Origin: Dasania marina DSM 21967
GTDB lineage: Bacteria > Pseudomonadota > Gammaproteobacteria > Pseudomonadales > Dasaniaceae
Reading direction: 5' to 3'
DNA: 64,000 nt
Assembly: GCF_000373485.1 (NCBI RefSeq)
Contig: NZ_KB891585.1
Location: 281,698 to 345,697 of the forward strand
Numbering within the stretch: position 1 is the first letter of the stretch; each line of letters starts with the position of its first letter. Below, in pieces: positions 42,829 to 52,158 of the stretch. A program made the position numbers and the translations under genes. Under the pieces are notes generated by a model. The model searched no databases, had not been told where the DNA came from, and saw nothing but the letters and a program-made list of their open reading frames with translations.

Positions 42829-43747
42829 TATGGCGCTTCATCGTCGTGATTTCGCTCTTGTTGGCATTGCGATAGAGGGTGGTACTAAGTCTAGCAACCC
42901 GCCCATCATAAAGGCTTTTTACCTGCACCTCAAAGTACTCACTGTTAACCGAAAATAATGCTGCCTGGTTTTTTAATTTGTGACCAAAAGGCTGTTGTAA
43001 CCAAGTGGCTATAGCTGCTAAGCCTCCTTGGTTTTGCAGTTGCTTAATTTGATCCAGCTCAGACTCATTTAAACTGGGCAGCACCGCTTTTAATACCTTG
43101 GCGGTAGCGGTGTTGAGATTGATTTTACTGCCCCGCGGCAAGGTGCTTACTTGCTCTGCCAGCTCGGTATAGGCTTGATAGCTCAAACCCTCTAGCAAAC
43201 GCAGCTCGGTGTTATCGTATAACGGCTGATTGGCAGTGACGTAGGGACGAGTTTTATTACTATAGGCTATGTCCTCGGCGCCGCCAGCACTGAGTTGCTG
43301 ATTACTATCCAGCCAATCTAATAAGGCTGCGGTAATATCGGGATTAGTGTCTAGCTGGCTCTGCAATTGTTTAAAGGCCTGCACATAGCTCGGGTTTATC
43401 GTATCACTGTCGGCCAACAAATTATTAATATTAAAACGGCTTTGTAAATCGATAAGCTCTATGGTCATGGTGCCTTGGTCAATCTGATAACTCTCCAAGG
43501 GCTGCGCCCAATTATCCTTAAAACCGTCGCTGCCATCTTGCTTTTTCATATCTCTATACAATAGTTGCCGGGCCAGCTCCTCACCCGCTAGCGCATAATA
43601 ATAGGCCTGCTTGCTGCTAAATTGATGTTGTGTTTTTTTGATGTCGCGGTAATTAACCGCCAGCATATCGGCAGCTAGTACCGTTATTAAGGCGAACACC
43701 AGCAGCACACTAATTAAGGCAACCCCTTGTTGCTGACGCCTATACAT
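42821..43747 (-). CDS. gspK: Type II secretion minor pseudopilin GspK
   Basis: 308-residue minor pseudopilin capping the pseudopilus tip. The prepilin leader is MYRRQQQG, followed by VALISVLLVFALITVLAADM; as in other GspK proteins there is no glutamate at +5. The large alpha domain insertion includes SRFNINNLLADSDTIN and LLDWLDSNQQLS, with calcium-site acidic residues expected in this area. The junction with gspJ is immediate. Confidence 0.92.
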   Translation of the reverse strand: MYRRQQQGVALISVLLVFALITVLAADMLAVNYRDIKKTQHQFSSKQAYYYALAGEELARQLLYRDMKKQDGSDGFKDNWAQPLESYQIDQGTMTIELIDLQSRFNINNLLADSDTINPSYVQAFKQLQSQLDTNPDITAALLDWLDSNQQLSAGGAEDIAYSNKTRPYVTANQPLYDNTELRLLEGLSYQAYTELAEQVSTLPRGSKINLNTATAKVLKAVLPSLNESELDQIKQLQNQGGLAAIATWLQQPFGHKLKNQAALFSVNSEYFEVQVKSLYDGRVARLSTTLYRNANKSEITTMKRHNE

Positions 43748-44413
43748 TTAATTCAACCTATAAACACGGGACAGTAAGCCCGTGGTTTTGAGGGTAATAT
43801 TGATATTTAAGCCCTTGAGCACGGGTGCATCTTCGTCCGTATTGCTATCACTTAATGGCCATTGTTTGTGCATACCCTGATCACTGATCGCCTGCACGGT
43901 AAAGGCCTCCACATTGGCAATCAAGGCCTGGCTCATAGGCGCTTGGCTGCGCTCCACGCGGTCCATATGTGGCCAATAATGGCGTCGTAAAAAACGCACA
44001 TTACTCTGGTAATAAGGACTATTAACATCATCCCTGTGCGGGTGATAACCGACATCGTAGGCAACCCGTTGTAGTTGGCTGCGCTCCAGCATTAGCGGAT
44101 TGCGCCAGCCTGCACGGCTAAACTCCAAGCTATAATCTTGCGCCAGCACTAAGCTATCTAGCTGATCGGCCCCTGCCCGTATTGGCCGCTGAGCAAAAAA
44201 CTGTATGTCTCTATCGATCACAGCCATGCTCCGTTGTAACGTGGCCAACTGCTGTGAATGCGCTTCATTGACCTTTTGCGAGGCGATTACCGCACTCAAC
44301 AAACGACCCGAACCCAGCCCGATTAAGGCAAAGATACTTAGCGCTATTAACACCTCGATTAAAGTCAGGCCTTGCTGGCTAGACTGCGAACGATCACTTG
44401 CTGCCCAAGGCAT
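43748..44413 (-). CDS. gspJ: Type II secretion minor pseudopilin GspJ
   Basis: 221-residue minor pseudopilin. The leader MPWAASDRSQSSQQG is long, and cleavage is expected before LTLIEVLIALSIFALIGLGS with Glu5 present. The body has the GspJ-like GGWRNP-type segment (FSRAGWRNPLMLERSQLQRV) and YDVGYHPHRDD. Overlaps gspI by one base (TAATG). Confidence 0.9.
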   Translation of the reverse strand: MPWAASDRSQSSQQGLTLIEVLIALSIFALIGLGSGRLLSAVIASQKVNEAHSQQLATLQRSMAVIDRDIQFFAQRPIRAGADQLDSLVLAQDYSLEFSRAGWRNPLMLERSQLQRVAYDVGYHPHRDDVNSPYYQSNVRFLRRHYWPHMDRVERSQAPMSQALIANVEAFTVQAISDQGMHKQWPLSDSNTDEDAPVLKGLNINITLKTTGLLSRVYRLN

Positions 44414-44778
44414 TAGTAGCGTCCTCGATAACTTACTAGGTTCACCAAGTCGCCGGGGGTATCAAGCAAGCCTACACTCACCGTAATTTGCCGCAGCCAA
44501 GGCTCAGAGGTAGCAGTTACCTCGCGCTTTAGCTGCCAATCCAGCCCTGCCCATTGCAGCCGCTTTTCATCCCTGCCCAGTGCTGGCCACTGCTCATTGA
44601 GCATTAGCACAGCCACTTCATTTTCGGCAATCAGCATGGCGCTAGTTTTGTAGGCCAGCTGTTGTTGTTGAATGTGGCCATTGCCTATTTGGCGACTGAT
44701 CGCCAGTGCAGAAATTGCGAATATGGCCAGCGCCACTAGCACTTCTAATAAGGTAAAGCCGCGTTTGTTCAACCTCAT
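44413..44778 (-). CDS. gspI: Type II secretion minor pseudopilin GspI
   Basis: 121-residue minor pseudopilin with leader MRLNKRG and hydrophobic helix FTLLEVLVALAIFAISALAI. The GspI signature AENEVAVLML and the WQLKREVTATSEPWLRQITV stretch follow. The ATG overlaps the gspH stop as ATGA. Confidence 0.9.
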   Translation of the reverse strand: MRLNKRGFTLLEVLVALAIFAISALAISRQIGNGHIQQQQLAYKTSAMLIAENEVAVLMLNEQWPALGRDEKRLQWAGLDWQLKREVTATSEPWLRQITVSVGLLDTPGDLVNLVSYRGRY

Positions 44779-45299
44779 CGCAGCGTCACTCCGCTATAAC
44801 CGTCACTATAGATGATACTTTCTGCATTAATTGCCGCCATGCTTAGGCGTAATTCAAACGCGCTAAGCTCACCGCTGCTCAGTAATAAAACCATCGGTGC
44901 AGGTAGACCATTGCTCTGTTGTTTTTTCAAACGGTTCAATTGCTGGCGCTCATTGTCGCTAAGGGCTTGATCCTGCAAACTCAAATCTAAACGCATACCT
45001 TCGGGTAACTCATGGACTAAAAAGGCCTTGTCAGAGAGCGCCTCCCAAGCCAGTTCTTGCGGATTAAAGCGTAATATTTGATAGCCTTGCTCGGGCAGCG
45101 CCAAGGCCAGTTCTAGGCCTTGCATTACCGCTTCGTCAGCGGCAAATTGCAGTACCGCCTGTATGCGTTTTGCTTCGCGGTTTAATTGTTGCTGTGGGCT
45201 GGGGCTTAAATTAGCGCTAAATAAACCCAACAAAATACCCAGTAAAGCCAGTACCAGTAAGATTTCTAATAAGCTAAAACCCTGCGTCCTTAGCCTCAC
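44775..45299 (-). CDS. gspH: Type II secretion minor pseudopilin GspH
   Basis: 174-residue minor pseudopilin: leader MRLRTQG then FSLLEILLVLALLGILLGLF. The start is chosen as GTG 45299, which overlaps the gspG stop as GTGA, the same kind of junction seen elsewhere in this cluster; a TTG at 45311 would add four residues. GspH-type sequence includes LQFAADEAVMQGLELALAL and RFNPQELAWEAL. Confidence 0.88.
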   Translation of the reverse strand: MRLRTQGFSLLEILLVLALLGILLGLFSANLSPSPQQQLNREAKRIQAVLQFAADEAVMQGLELALALPEQGYQILRFNPQELAWEALSDKAFLVHELPEGMRLDLSLQDQALSDNERQQLNRLKKQQSNGLPAPMVLLLSSGELSAFELRLSMAAINAESIIYSDGYSGVTLR

Positions 45300-45727
45300 T
45301 GAATATCCCAATTCCCTATATCCGCATCATAAGCCTCACCGCCTTCGCGGCCATCGGCACCGAGGGAGTAAAGATCATAGGCGCCACTACTGCCAGGGCT
45401 GAGGTATTGGTAGTCGCCACCCCAAGGGTCTTTCGGTAGTTGTGATTTCTTTAAATAGCCTTCTGGACGCCAGAATTTGGCCTGTGGCTCACCGGTGGGC
45501 TGGACGATTAAGGCTTGCAGCCCCTGATCAGTACTAGGGTAGTGATGATTATCTAATCTATACATATCCAGAGCTTGCTCCAACGTGCCTATATCGGCCT
45601 TGGCCGCTGTGACTCTGGCCTCGTCCACCCGCCCTAAAATATTGGGCGCTACCAAACCTATTAACACGCTGATGATAACCACCACCACCATGATTTCAAT
45701 TAATGTAAAACCTTTTTGCAAACCCAC
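45296..45727 (-). CDS. gspG: Type II secretion major pseudopilin GspG
   Basis: Main subunit of the pseudopilus, 143 residues. Leader MGLQKG is followed by FTLIEIMVVVVIISVLIGLV with Glu5. The calcium-binding C-terminal loop is visible as WGGDYQYLSPG and GADGREGGEAYDADIGNWD. The start is GTG at 45725-45727 with a strong AGGAGG six bases upstream, which marks the high expression expected of the major subunit. Confidence 0.95.
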   Translation of the reverse strand: MGLQKGFTLIEIMVVVVIISVLIGLVAPNILGRVDEARVTAAKADIGTLEQALDMYRLDNHHYPSTDQGLQALIVQPTGEPQAKFWRPEGYLKKSQLPKDPWGGDYQYLSPGSSGAYDLYSLGADGREGGEAYDADIGNWDIQ

Positions 45728-45772
45728 AGACCACCTCCTAGGTGTTTTAAAAAGCTGCGTAAAACTACATGA

Positions 45773-46987
45773 TTAAATTAATGTGTTGAGATCAAAAATA
45801 GGCTGCAGTATCGCTATCACTATGATTAATACCGCCCCTCCCATAAACAGCAACATAACCGGCTCAAAAAAACCTACTAAGGTGGCGATGAGATTATCTA
45901 ATTCTTTTTGTTGATGATCGGCAACCCGGCCCAGCATACTATCTAACTCACCGCTAAGCTCACCGCTGGCTATCATATGCACCATCATGGGGGGAAAATA
46001 ACCACATTGTTCTAAGGACCGATGCAAACTGCCCCCTTCACGCACCTGCTGAGCTGCAGCCATCACTCGCTGTTTTAAAAAGCTATTGGCCATTACCTGT
46101 GCGGCTATGTGCATAGCATCTACCAAGGGTACGCCGCTGGTAGTTAATATCGATAAGGTGCTGGCGTAGCGGGCGCAGTTACCACCACGGGTGAGGCGTT
46201 TAACTAAGGGGAAGTGCAGTAGCTGCTTATCTACCCACAACCTAAAGCCGGGTTTATTAAGGGCTAATTTAAAACAGGCTATGGCAACGATCAGCAGTAA
46301 CAGCAGCAGCAAACCGTAGTCCACTATAAAGTCACTGCTGGCAATCAAACCGCGGGTGAGCGCCGGTAATTGCTGACCCTGGCCGACAAACACCTCCACC
46401 ACATCGGGAACGATAAAGGCCATTAACCCTGCCACGATGGCCACGGCCATAATAAATAACAGCACCGGGTATAGCAGCGCCAGCAGTGCTTTTTGCCTAG
46501 AGGCGTAGCTGTTTTCGCAATAGTCAGCCAGCTTATTGAGTACTAAATCCAAATGTCCGGCATGCTCGCCGGCGGCCACGGTCGCGCGAAACAACGCAGG
46601 AAAGGCTTGGGGATAGTCCGCCATGCCGCTAGCTAAAGTATGCCCCTCAAGCACCTTAGCGCGCACCGATAAGATGACACCCCGCACTTTCGCCCGCTCG
46701 GTTTGTCTAGCCACGGTATTAAGCGCTTCTTCCAGCGGTAAGCTGGCTTGCACCAGCGTGGCTAGTTGGCGGGTAACCATGGCTAAATCTGCCACGCTTA
46801 GTTTAGGGCTGCGCTGGTATTGCCGCCCTGGGCTATCGCCCTTATTGTGGGCTAACGGCCGTACCTCCAACGGGGTTAATTGCTGCTCGCGCAACTGCTG
46901 GCGAATTTGACGGCTGCTATCGCCCTCTAACACGCCTTTCGATTGCTTGCCTTGTAGATTTAATGCGGTATAGGAAAAGGCAGCCAT
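45773..46987 (-). CDS. gspF: Type II secretion platform protein GspF
   Basis: 404-residue polytopic inner-membrane protein at the base of the pseudopilus. Two repeated GspF cytoplasmic domains (about 70-190 and 272-395), with ATLVQASLPLEEALNTVARQ and STLSILTTSGVPLVDAMHIA as matching cores, and three predicted membrane helices (about 170-190, 220-240, 375-397). The ending VLIIVIAILQPIFDLNTLI is typical. Two bases separate it from gspE. Confidence 0.95.
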   Translation of the reverse strand: MAAFSYTALNLQGKQSKGVLEGDSSRQIRQQLREQQLTPLEVRPLAHNKGDSPGRQYQRSPKLSVADLAMVTRQLATLVQASLPLEEALNTVARQTERAKVRGVILSVRAKVLEGHTLASGMADYPQAFPALFRATVAAGEHAGHLDLVLNKLADYCENSYASRQKALLALLYPVLLFIMAVAIVAGLMAFIVPDVVEVFVGQGQQLPALTRGLIASSDFIVDYGLLLLLLLIVAIACFKLALNKPGFRLWVDKQLLHFPLVKRLTRGGNCARYASTLSILTTSGVPLVDAMHIAAQVMANSFLKQRVMAAAQQVREGGSLHRSLEQCGYFPPMMVHMIASGELSGELDSMLGRVADHQQKELDNLIATLVGFFEPVMLLFMGGAVLIIVIAILQPIFDLNTLI

Positions 46988-46989
46988 GC

Positions 46990-48477
46990 TTATTCCTCGT
47001 GGGTGACGCGAATCACTTCTTCAACGGTGGTAATGCCTGCCAGTACCCGCTGCCTACCGTCGCTACGTATGCTGGGGGCGTGTTGGCGCACATGCTTGAT
47101 AAGTACAGATTCGTTGGCATCGGCGTGAATTAACTCCCGTAGTGGTTCATCGACTATCAGCAGTTCGTAAATACCTTGGCGGCCACTGTAGCCCAAGTGG
47201 TTGCATTCATCACAACCCACAGGCCCATAGATAACCTTGTCAGCAGTAAGCAGCTCCCCTAAAAATTCACGCTCTAATACCGAGGGCTGTTGCGGTTGCT
47301 TACAGTGCTCGCACAGCACCCGTACTAAGCGCTGGGATAACACCCCTACTAAGCTGGAGGCCAATAAAAAGGACTCTATGCCCATATCCCGCAAGCGGGT
47401 AATCGCCCCTATGGCGGTATTGGTATGCAAAGTGGATAACACTAAGTGCCCGGTAAGGCTGGCCTGCACCGCTATGCTGGCGGTTTCTATATCGCGTATT
47501 TCCCCTACCATGACCACATCGGGGTCCTGTCGCAGCATGGCGCGCAGGCCGCGAGCAAAGGTCATATCGGCTTTTACATTAACTTGGGTTTGGCCTATGC
47601 CCTCTAGGTTATATTCTATGGGGTCTTCGACCGTCAGTATGTTGCGGGAGGCATCGTTAATTTCAGCTAAGCCCGCATACAAGGTGGTGGTTTTACCCGA
47701 GCCGGTAGGCCCCGTCACCAATATAATACCGTGCGGTTTACGCAATAGATGGGCCGTGCTTTTATGTAAATGTTTGGGCATACCTAGCGATTTAAGGTTG
47801 AGCCGCCCGGCCTGCTTATCCAGTAAGCGCAACACTACCCGTTCGCCATTACTGGCGGGCATGGTGGAAACACGTATGTCGATTTCGCGGCCGCCTACCC
47901 GCAGAGAGATACGGCCATCTTGCGGGATGCGTTTTTCGGCTATATCCAGCCTCGCCATAACCTTTAAGCGCGATACCAGCAAGGGCGCCAGCTCGCGTTT
48001 GGGCTCTACCGCCTCACGCAGTACACCATCGATGCGAAAGCGTATTACCAGCCGCTTTTCAAAACTCTCTATATGTATATCGGAGGCATTTTCCTTAACC
48101 GCCTCGGCTAATACCGCGTTAATCAGCCGTATTATGGGTGCATCGCCCTCCTGCTCTAGCAAGTCTTCTGCTTCGGGCACGGCATTAGCTATGCTGGCCA
48201 GATCTATTTCATCACCGAGGTTTTCTACCATTTGCATGGCTTCAGAAGAGTCACGCTCATAAGCGGCAGCTAATTGCTGATCAAAGTCTGCGCTATTAAG
48301 TAAATGGCAATCAAAGCCACCGCTAAAATTGCGCCGCAACTCGGCATACACCATTAACGGCAAGGGGTTCTTATGGCAAACTTGTGCGCGCTGCTGCACC
48401 CCGGGCTTAACAAAGACGGCATTCTTTTTTGCATAGGCGAAGGGGATGTTTTGAAAAGCCTGGTTCTGATCTGCCAT
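46990..48477 (-). CDS. gspE: Type II secretion ATPase GspE
   Basis: 495-residue cytoplasmic hexameric ATPase. Walker A VTGPTGSGKTTTLYAGL, Asp box ILTVEDPIEYNLEGIGQTQV, Walker B VGEIRDIETA and His box LTGHLVLSTLHTN are intact. A C-terminal CxxC pair of pairs (LCEHCKQP and GCDECNHLGY) forms the zinc site. The N-terminal N1E region precedes EGDAPIIRLINAVLAEAVKE. First gene of the minus-strand gsp unit and divergent from gspC. Confidence 0.96.
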   Translation of the reverse strand: MADQNQAFQNIPFAYAKKNAVFVKPGVQQRAQVCHKNPLPLMVYAELRRNFSGGFDCHLLNSADFDQQLAAAYERDSSEAMQMVENLGDEIDLASIANAVPEAEDLLEQEGDAPIIRLINAVLAEAVKENASDIHIESFEKRLVIRFRIDGVLREAVEPKRELAPLLVSRLKVMARLDIAEKRIPQDGRISLRVGGREIDIRVSTMPASNGERVVLRLLDKQAGRLNLKSLGMPKHLHKSTAHLLRKPHGIILVTGPTGSGKTTTLYAGLAEINDASRNILTVEDPIEYNLEGIGQTQVNVKADMTFARGLRAMLRQDPDVVMVGEIRDIETASIAVQASLTGHLVLSTLHTNTAIGAITRLRDMGIESFLLASSLVGVLSQRLVRVLCEHCKQPQQPSVLEREFLGELLTADKVIYGPVGCDECNHLGYSGRQGIYELLIVDEPLRELIHADANESVLIKHVRQHAPSIRSDGRQRVLAGITTVEEVIRVTHEE

Positions 48478-48753
48478 GTTTTATCCCATGGAGTCGCTAT
48501 TAGCGCTCTCATGCTTGCTGAGATGGGGTTATTGTTAGATCTGCATCACACATTGTGAACGATAATAAAGCCAATGATAAAGATAGTTCAACAAGCTGTA
48601 AAATACGTTAAGAAACTTCGCTAAGTCACTGCTACAATTAATAACATTAATGCCTATACTAGCATGCCACTGGTTTACCGTTTACGGTATAGTGGCTGCA
48701 AAATAACAATAGGTTTCAGAGTATTTTCACGCCACAAGGTAGGCCTAAGCGCG
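48478..48753. promoter_or_regulatory. Divergent promoter region between gspE and gspC
   Basis: 276 bases that must hold the promoters of both halves of the gsp locus. TATACT at 48655-48660 is a plausible -10 for gspC but its -35 (CTACAA) is weak; TACAAT at 48633-48638 is an alternative. No clear operator was seen. Confidence 0.45.
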
Positions 48754-49356
48754 GTGAACATAAACTTACAGCATTACTTGGCAACAACACAGCATAAAGC
48801 ACTAGCCCGCTATAGCGCTTACCTGCTGCTATTGATCACCCTATCGGCTATCGCCATAGAAGTGTATAGCGGCCTGCAACTAAGCAGCCACAGCCAAGCC
48901 AGCGCCGCGCCAGTAAAAGCCGGCAAGCCTATTAGCATGACCAACTATAGTGCCGCCATTGTTGACGCCGCTCTATTCGGCAGCAGTAACCTCAACCAGC
49001 TCAGCGATATAGAACTACCCAAAACCAAGCTGCAACTTATTCTTAGGGGTGCGTTTACGGCCAGTGACCCCAGCAAAGCCTCCGCCATTGTTGAAGGCGG
49101 TGATCAAAAAGCCAAGCACTATAAAATAGGCAGCGTATTATTTGGCCAAACAACATTAAAAGCGGTGTACAGCGATAGAGTGATACTCTCCACTAATGAC
49201 AATCTTGAGACGCTGTATTTTCCCGCCAGCACCAGTGACAGCATAGACAATAGTAACAGCCCCGCTGCCAACAGCGGCTCCCAGCTCAGCGATGAAAAAA
49301 GAAAACAGCTGATCCAACAAAGGCTGGAAGAATTACGCAAGCGCGTTAAACGATAA
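48754..49356 (+). CDS. gspC: Type II secretion protein GspC (short, no PDZ domain)
   Basis: Bitopic inner-membrane protein linking the platform to the secretin. From GTG 48754 the product has 200 residues: cytoplasmic N-terminus, membrane helix (ARYSAYLLLLITLSAIAIEV), then the HR domain (IVDAALFGSSNLNQ and LQLILRGAFTASDPSKASAI, with GSVLFGQTTLKAVYSDRVIL). It ends in a charged coiled stretch with no PDZ or coiled-coil extension. A frame start at ATG 48664 is possible but overlaps the candidate promoter. Confidence 0.88.
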   Translation: MNINLQHYLATTQHKALARYSAYLLLLITLSAIAIEVYSGLQLSSHSQASAAPVKAGKPISMTNYSAAIVDAALFGSSNLNQLSDIELPKTKLQLILRGAFTASDPSKASAIVEGGDQKAKHYKIGSVLFGQTTLKAVYSDRVILSTNDNLETLYFPASTSDSIDNSNSPAANSGSQLSDEKRKQLIQQRLEELRKRVKR

Positions 49357-49371
49357 GGAATGCTCAACCCC

Positions 49372-51234
49372 ATGTTTAAATACCGCACTCAGCTCTTCGC
49401 CCTGCTATGCAGTAGCCTGTTACTACTCAACGCTAGCTGGGCCGAAGACAAGCTACGCATGAATATGCGCGACGCCGATATACGCGCCCTGATTCAATGG
49501 GTGGCGGATAATACCGGCAAAAATATCGTGGTACATAAAGATGTCAAAGGTAATGTCACGGTTATTTCCCCCGAGCCGCTATCAAGCAAAGATGCCTACC
49601 AAGTTTTTTTGTCAGTGCTTGATGTACACGGCTACGCCGCAATAGATACCGAGCAAGCCTTAAAAATCATCCCTAAAAATATAGCCACCAGCGGCCTAGC
49701 CTTAGCCAAAAACAGTGGTAGCAATGCTGATATGGTGGTAAGCGTTATCAAAATCCACAATATTTCTGCAGCCAAACTACTAGGCAGCTTGCGCCCCTTA
49801 ATCAGTAAGGAGGCCGTTATAAGCGCCAACCCCGACAGCAACAGCCTGATTATAGCCGACCACTACAGCACGATTACCCATATACGCAAACTCATTGCCG
49901 AATTGGACCAAGCTGGCGACAGTGAAATTGAATTGGTAAAACTCAAATTTGCCAACGCCGCTGATATTTTAAATAGCTTGCAGAGCCTAGTGCCCGCCAC
50001 TAGCGGTGAGAGCCAGCAACTGAGCTTATCGATGGATGAGCGCAGCAATAGTTTATTAATTGCTGGCGAAGCCAGTAAGCGCGCGCAAATTAAAAAGCTG
50101 GTAGCGCAGCTGGATACGGAATTGATGGGCGATGGCAACACTCAGGTGATCTACCTGCACTATGTGGACGCCAAAGAGATGGTGCCTATTTTAAAAAGCC
50201 TGTCCAGCAGCATACAAAGCGATAAGAAAGAAAGTAACAGCGCCATTAGCATAGAGTCCAGCGTCACTACCAATGCGCTAATTATTAACGCCCCCCCCGC
50301 CATGCTCACCACCATGAAACGGGTGATACAGCAGGTGGATATACGCCGCGCCCAGGTGCTGGTGGAAGCGCTGGTAGTGGAAGTCAGCGGCGATGTCGGC
50401 GAGGACTTGGGCATATCTTGGGTTAGCGAAGACTTAAGCGCTGTAGGCGATGGCTTGGCCGGCGCAGTCAACACATTAGGTGACCTCTCTGCCGGTGGTG
50501 AAGTCGACGGCCAGTTTATTCCCGGTCGCGGCATGACCTTTGGTTATTTTAATAACGGTGATTTACAAGCCGCTATACGCGCGTTAGACGCCACCACCAA
50601 GGCCAATATTTTATCCACCCCTACCGTGGTCGCCATAGATAATGAAGAAGCTTCTCTATTAGTAGGCCAAAACGTGCCCTTTATTACCGGCCAATCCACC
50701 GGTAACGCCTCCTCTACTAATAATCCTTTTACTACTATAGAACGCAAAGATGTGGGCATTTCTTTGGTGGTCACGCCACGCATCAATCGCGGCGACTCCA
50801 TCACTCTGGAGATTAAACAAAAAACCGAAAGCATTGCCCCTTCACTGGCCTCGGCCTCAGATTTAATTACAAACAAGCGTGAAATTATTACCAAGGCGCT
50901 GATTAAAGATGGCCAAATGCTGGTGTTAGGCGGGTTAATTAGCGATGAGCTGACAGAAAAGCAGGAGCAAGTACCGATATTGGGTAGCATTCCTATTTTA
51001 GGTGCCCTGTTTAGAAGCACCAGTACCGACCATGTTAAAAAGAACTTAATGGTATTTATCCATCCCGTTATTTTGAAAGATGATCAACACATCAACGAGA
51101 TCACTCAGCGGCGCTATCAGTTTATGCAAGACCTTAGAGCGCGCTCGCAAAAACAGCAGTGGCAGCATGAGTTAAAAAGCAACACCCAAATGGACGATTT
51201 CTCTACTTTCAAGCCCTCTACACCAACTATGTAG
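49372..51234 (+). CDS. gspD: Type II secretion secretin GspD, second paralogue
   Basis: Outer-membrane secretin of 620 residues from ATG 49372 (MFKYRTQLFALLCSSLLLLN signal peptide); the alternative ATG 49360 is too close to AAGGA at 49355-49359. N0 (LRMNMRDADIRALIQWVADN), N1-N3 (NSLIIADHYSTITHIRKLI, DERSNSLLIAG, TNALIINAPPAML) and pore (VEALVVEVSGDVGEDLGISW, NVPFITG, LVLGGLISDELTEKQEQV). Clearly paralogous to 35661-37484. It directly follows gspC by 15 bases, so this is presumably the cognate secretin. Confidence 0.93.
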   Translation: MFKYRTQLFALLCSSLLLLNASWAEDKLRMNMRDADIRALIQWVADNTGKNIVVHKDVKGNVTVISPEPLSSKDAYQVFLSVLDVHGYAAIDTEQALKIIPKNIATSGLALAKNSGSNADMVVSVIKIHNISAAKLLGSLRPLISKEAVISANPDSNSLIIADHYSTITHIRKLIAELDQAGDSEIELVKLKFANAADILNSLQSLVPATSGESQQLSLSMDERSNSLLIAGEASKRAQIKKLVAQLDTELMGDGNTQVIYLHYVDAKEMVPILKSLSSSIQSDKKESNSAISIESSVTTNALIINAPPAMLTTMKRVIQQVDIRRAQVLVEALVVEVSGDVGEDLGISWVSEDLSAVGDGLAGAVNTLGDLSAGGEVDGQFIPGRGMTFGYFNNGDLQAAIRALDATTKANILSTPTVVAIDNEEASLLVGQNVPFITGQSTGNASSTNNPFTTIERKDVGISLVVTPRINRGDSITLEIKQKTESIAPSLASASDLITNKREIITKALIKDGQMLVLGGLISDELTEKQEQVPILGSIPILGALFRSTSTDHVKKNLMVFIHPVILKDDQHINEITQRRYQFMQDLRARSQKQQWQHELKSNTQMDDFSTFKPSTPTM

Positions 51235-51363
51235 GGGCAAATACCTATGCTAATCCCCAACCGTAGGGGCTAGCATGGTAGCATTATGTATAACGACAAT
51301 AACAACGGGCAACGCGAAACGACATGGACTGCAATAGCCTTGCTTACCGAGATTAAGCTATAA

Positions 51364-52155
51364 ATGCGCCCCACCTATCTTCAATATTTAGTCATCTTAC
51401 TAAGCGCTTTCTACAGCCTGCACAGCATGGCTGATGAAGTGACTATAGTCTCTGATCGCTGGTACCCCTTTAATGGCATACCTAACGCCCCCGACCCTGG
51501 CTATATGATAGAAATGGCCCGCTACGGCCTAAGCAGAGGCGGCCATACGTTAAATTATCAAATCATGTCCTGGCAAAATTCTATGGACTTAGTACGTCAA
51601 GGCAAAAAAAATTGCATTGTAGGCGCCTATAAAAGTGACGCCCCCGACTTTATATATTCGCAGCAACACCAGGCCGTGGACAGAATGGCATTTTATATAC
51701 GTGCTGATGAGGCCTGGCACTACCAAAAAAGTGACTCCCTGCATAATAAACGCCTAGGTGTCATCAACGGCTACGCCTATCAACGCGAGCTAGATGTCTA
51801 TATTGCAAACAACACTAACGATAGCCAAGTTAAAAAAGCCAAAGGTAAATATGCCTTAGAAAACAATTTATTGGATTTGATTGCAGGCCGCTTAGATGTG
51901 GTGCTGGGTTCTGAGATAGTCATTGAACGAACGCTGAAAAAACAACACTGGCAACAGCAAATACAACTTGCCGATTATGCCACCCCGCCCAGCAAAATAT
52001 ATATCGCCTGCTCACCCAAACTCCCGTCTTCCATAGCGTACCTAGAATTGATTAATCAAGGTATTGAGGAGTTAAGAAGTACCGGCCAGCTGCAAAGCCT
52101 GCTAATGAAATATCAAATGACAGACTGGCACGGTATAGAGGCGCTGGATCAGTAA
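51364..52155 (+). CDS. Periplasmic solute-binding protein family 3
   Basis: 263 residues with a signal peptide (LQYLVILLSAFYSLHSMA) and a family 3 binding-protein body: VTIVSDRWYPFNGIPNAPDP, GYMIEMARYGLSRGG, then RLGVINGYAYQRELDVYI and LDLIAGRLDVVLGSEIV. No permease or ATPase gene follows, so it may be an orphan sensor or binding protein rather than an ABC transporter part. The ATG directly abuts a TAA. Ligand unknown. Converges on sohB. Confidence 0.82.
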   Translation: MRPTYLQYLVILLSAFYSLHSMADEVTIVSDRWYPFNGIPNAPDPGYMIEMARYGLSRGGHTLNYQIMSWQNSMDLVRQGKKNCIVGAYKSDAPDFIYSQQHQAVDRMAFYIRADEAWHYQKSDSLHNKRLGVINGYAYQRELDVYIANNTNDSQVKKAKGKYALENNLLDLIAGRLDVVLGSEIVIERTLKKQHWQQQIQLADYATPPSKIYIACSPKLPSSIAYLELINQGIEELRSTGQLQSLLMKYQMTDWHGIEALDQ

Positions 52156-52158
52156 AAC

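Noticed and set aside
47237-48262. 341-codon open frame on plus inside gspE
   Set aside because: It is antisense to a fully conserved ATPase, has low-complexity Ser/Arg-rich sequence and no start context; a shadow of gspE codon use.
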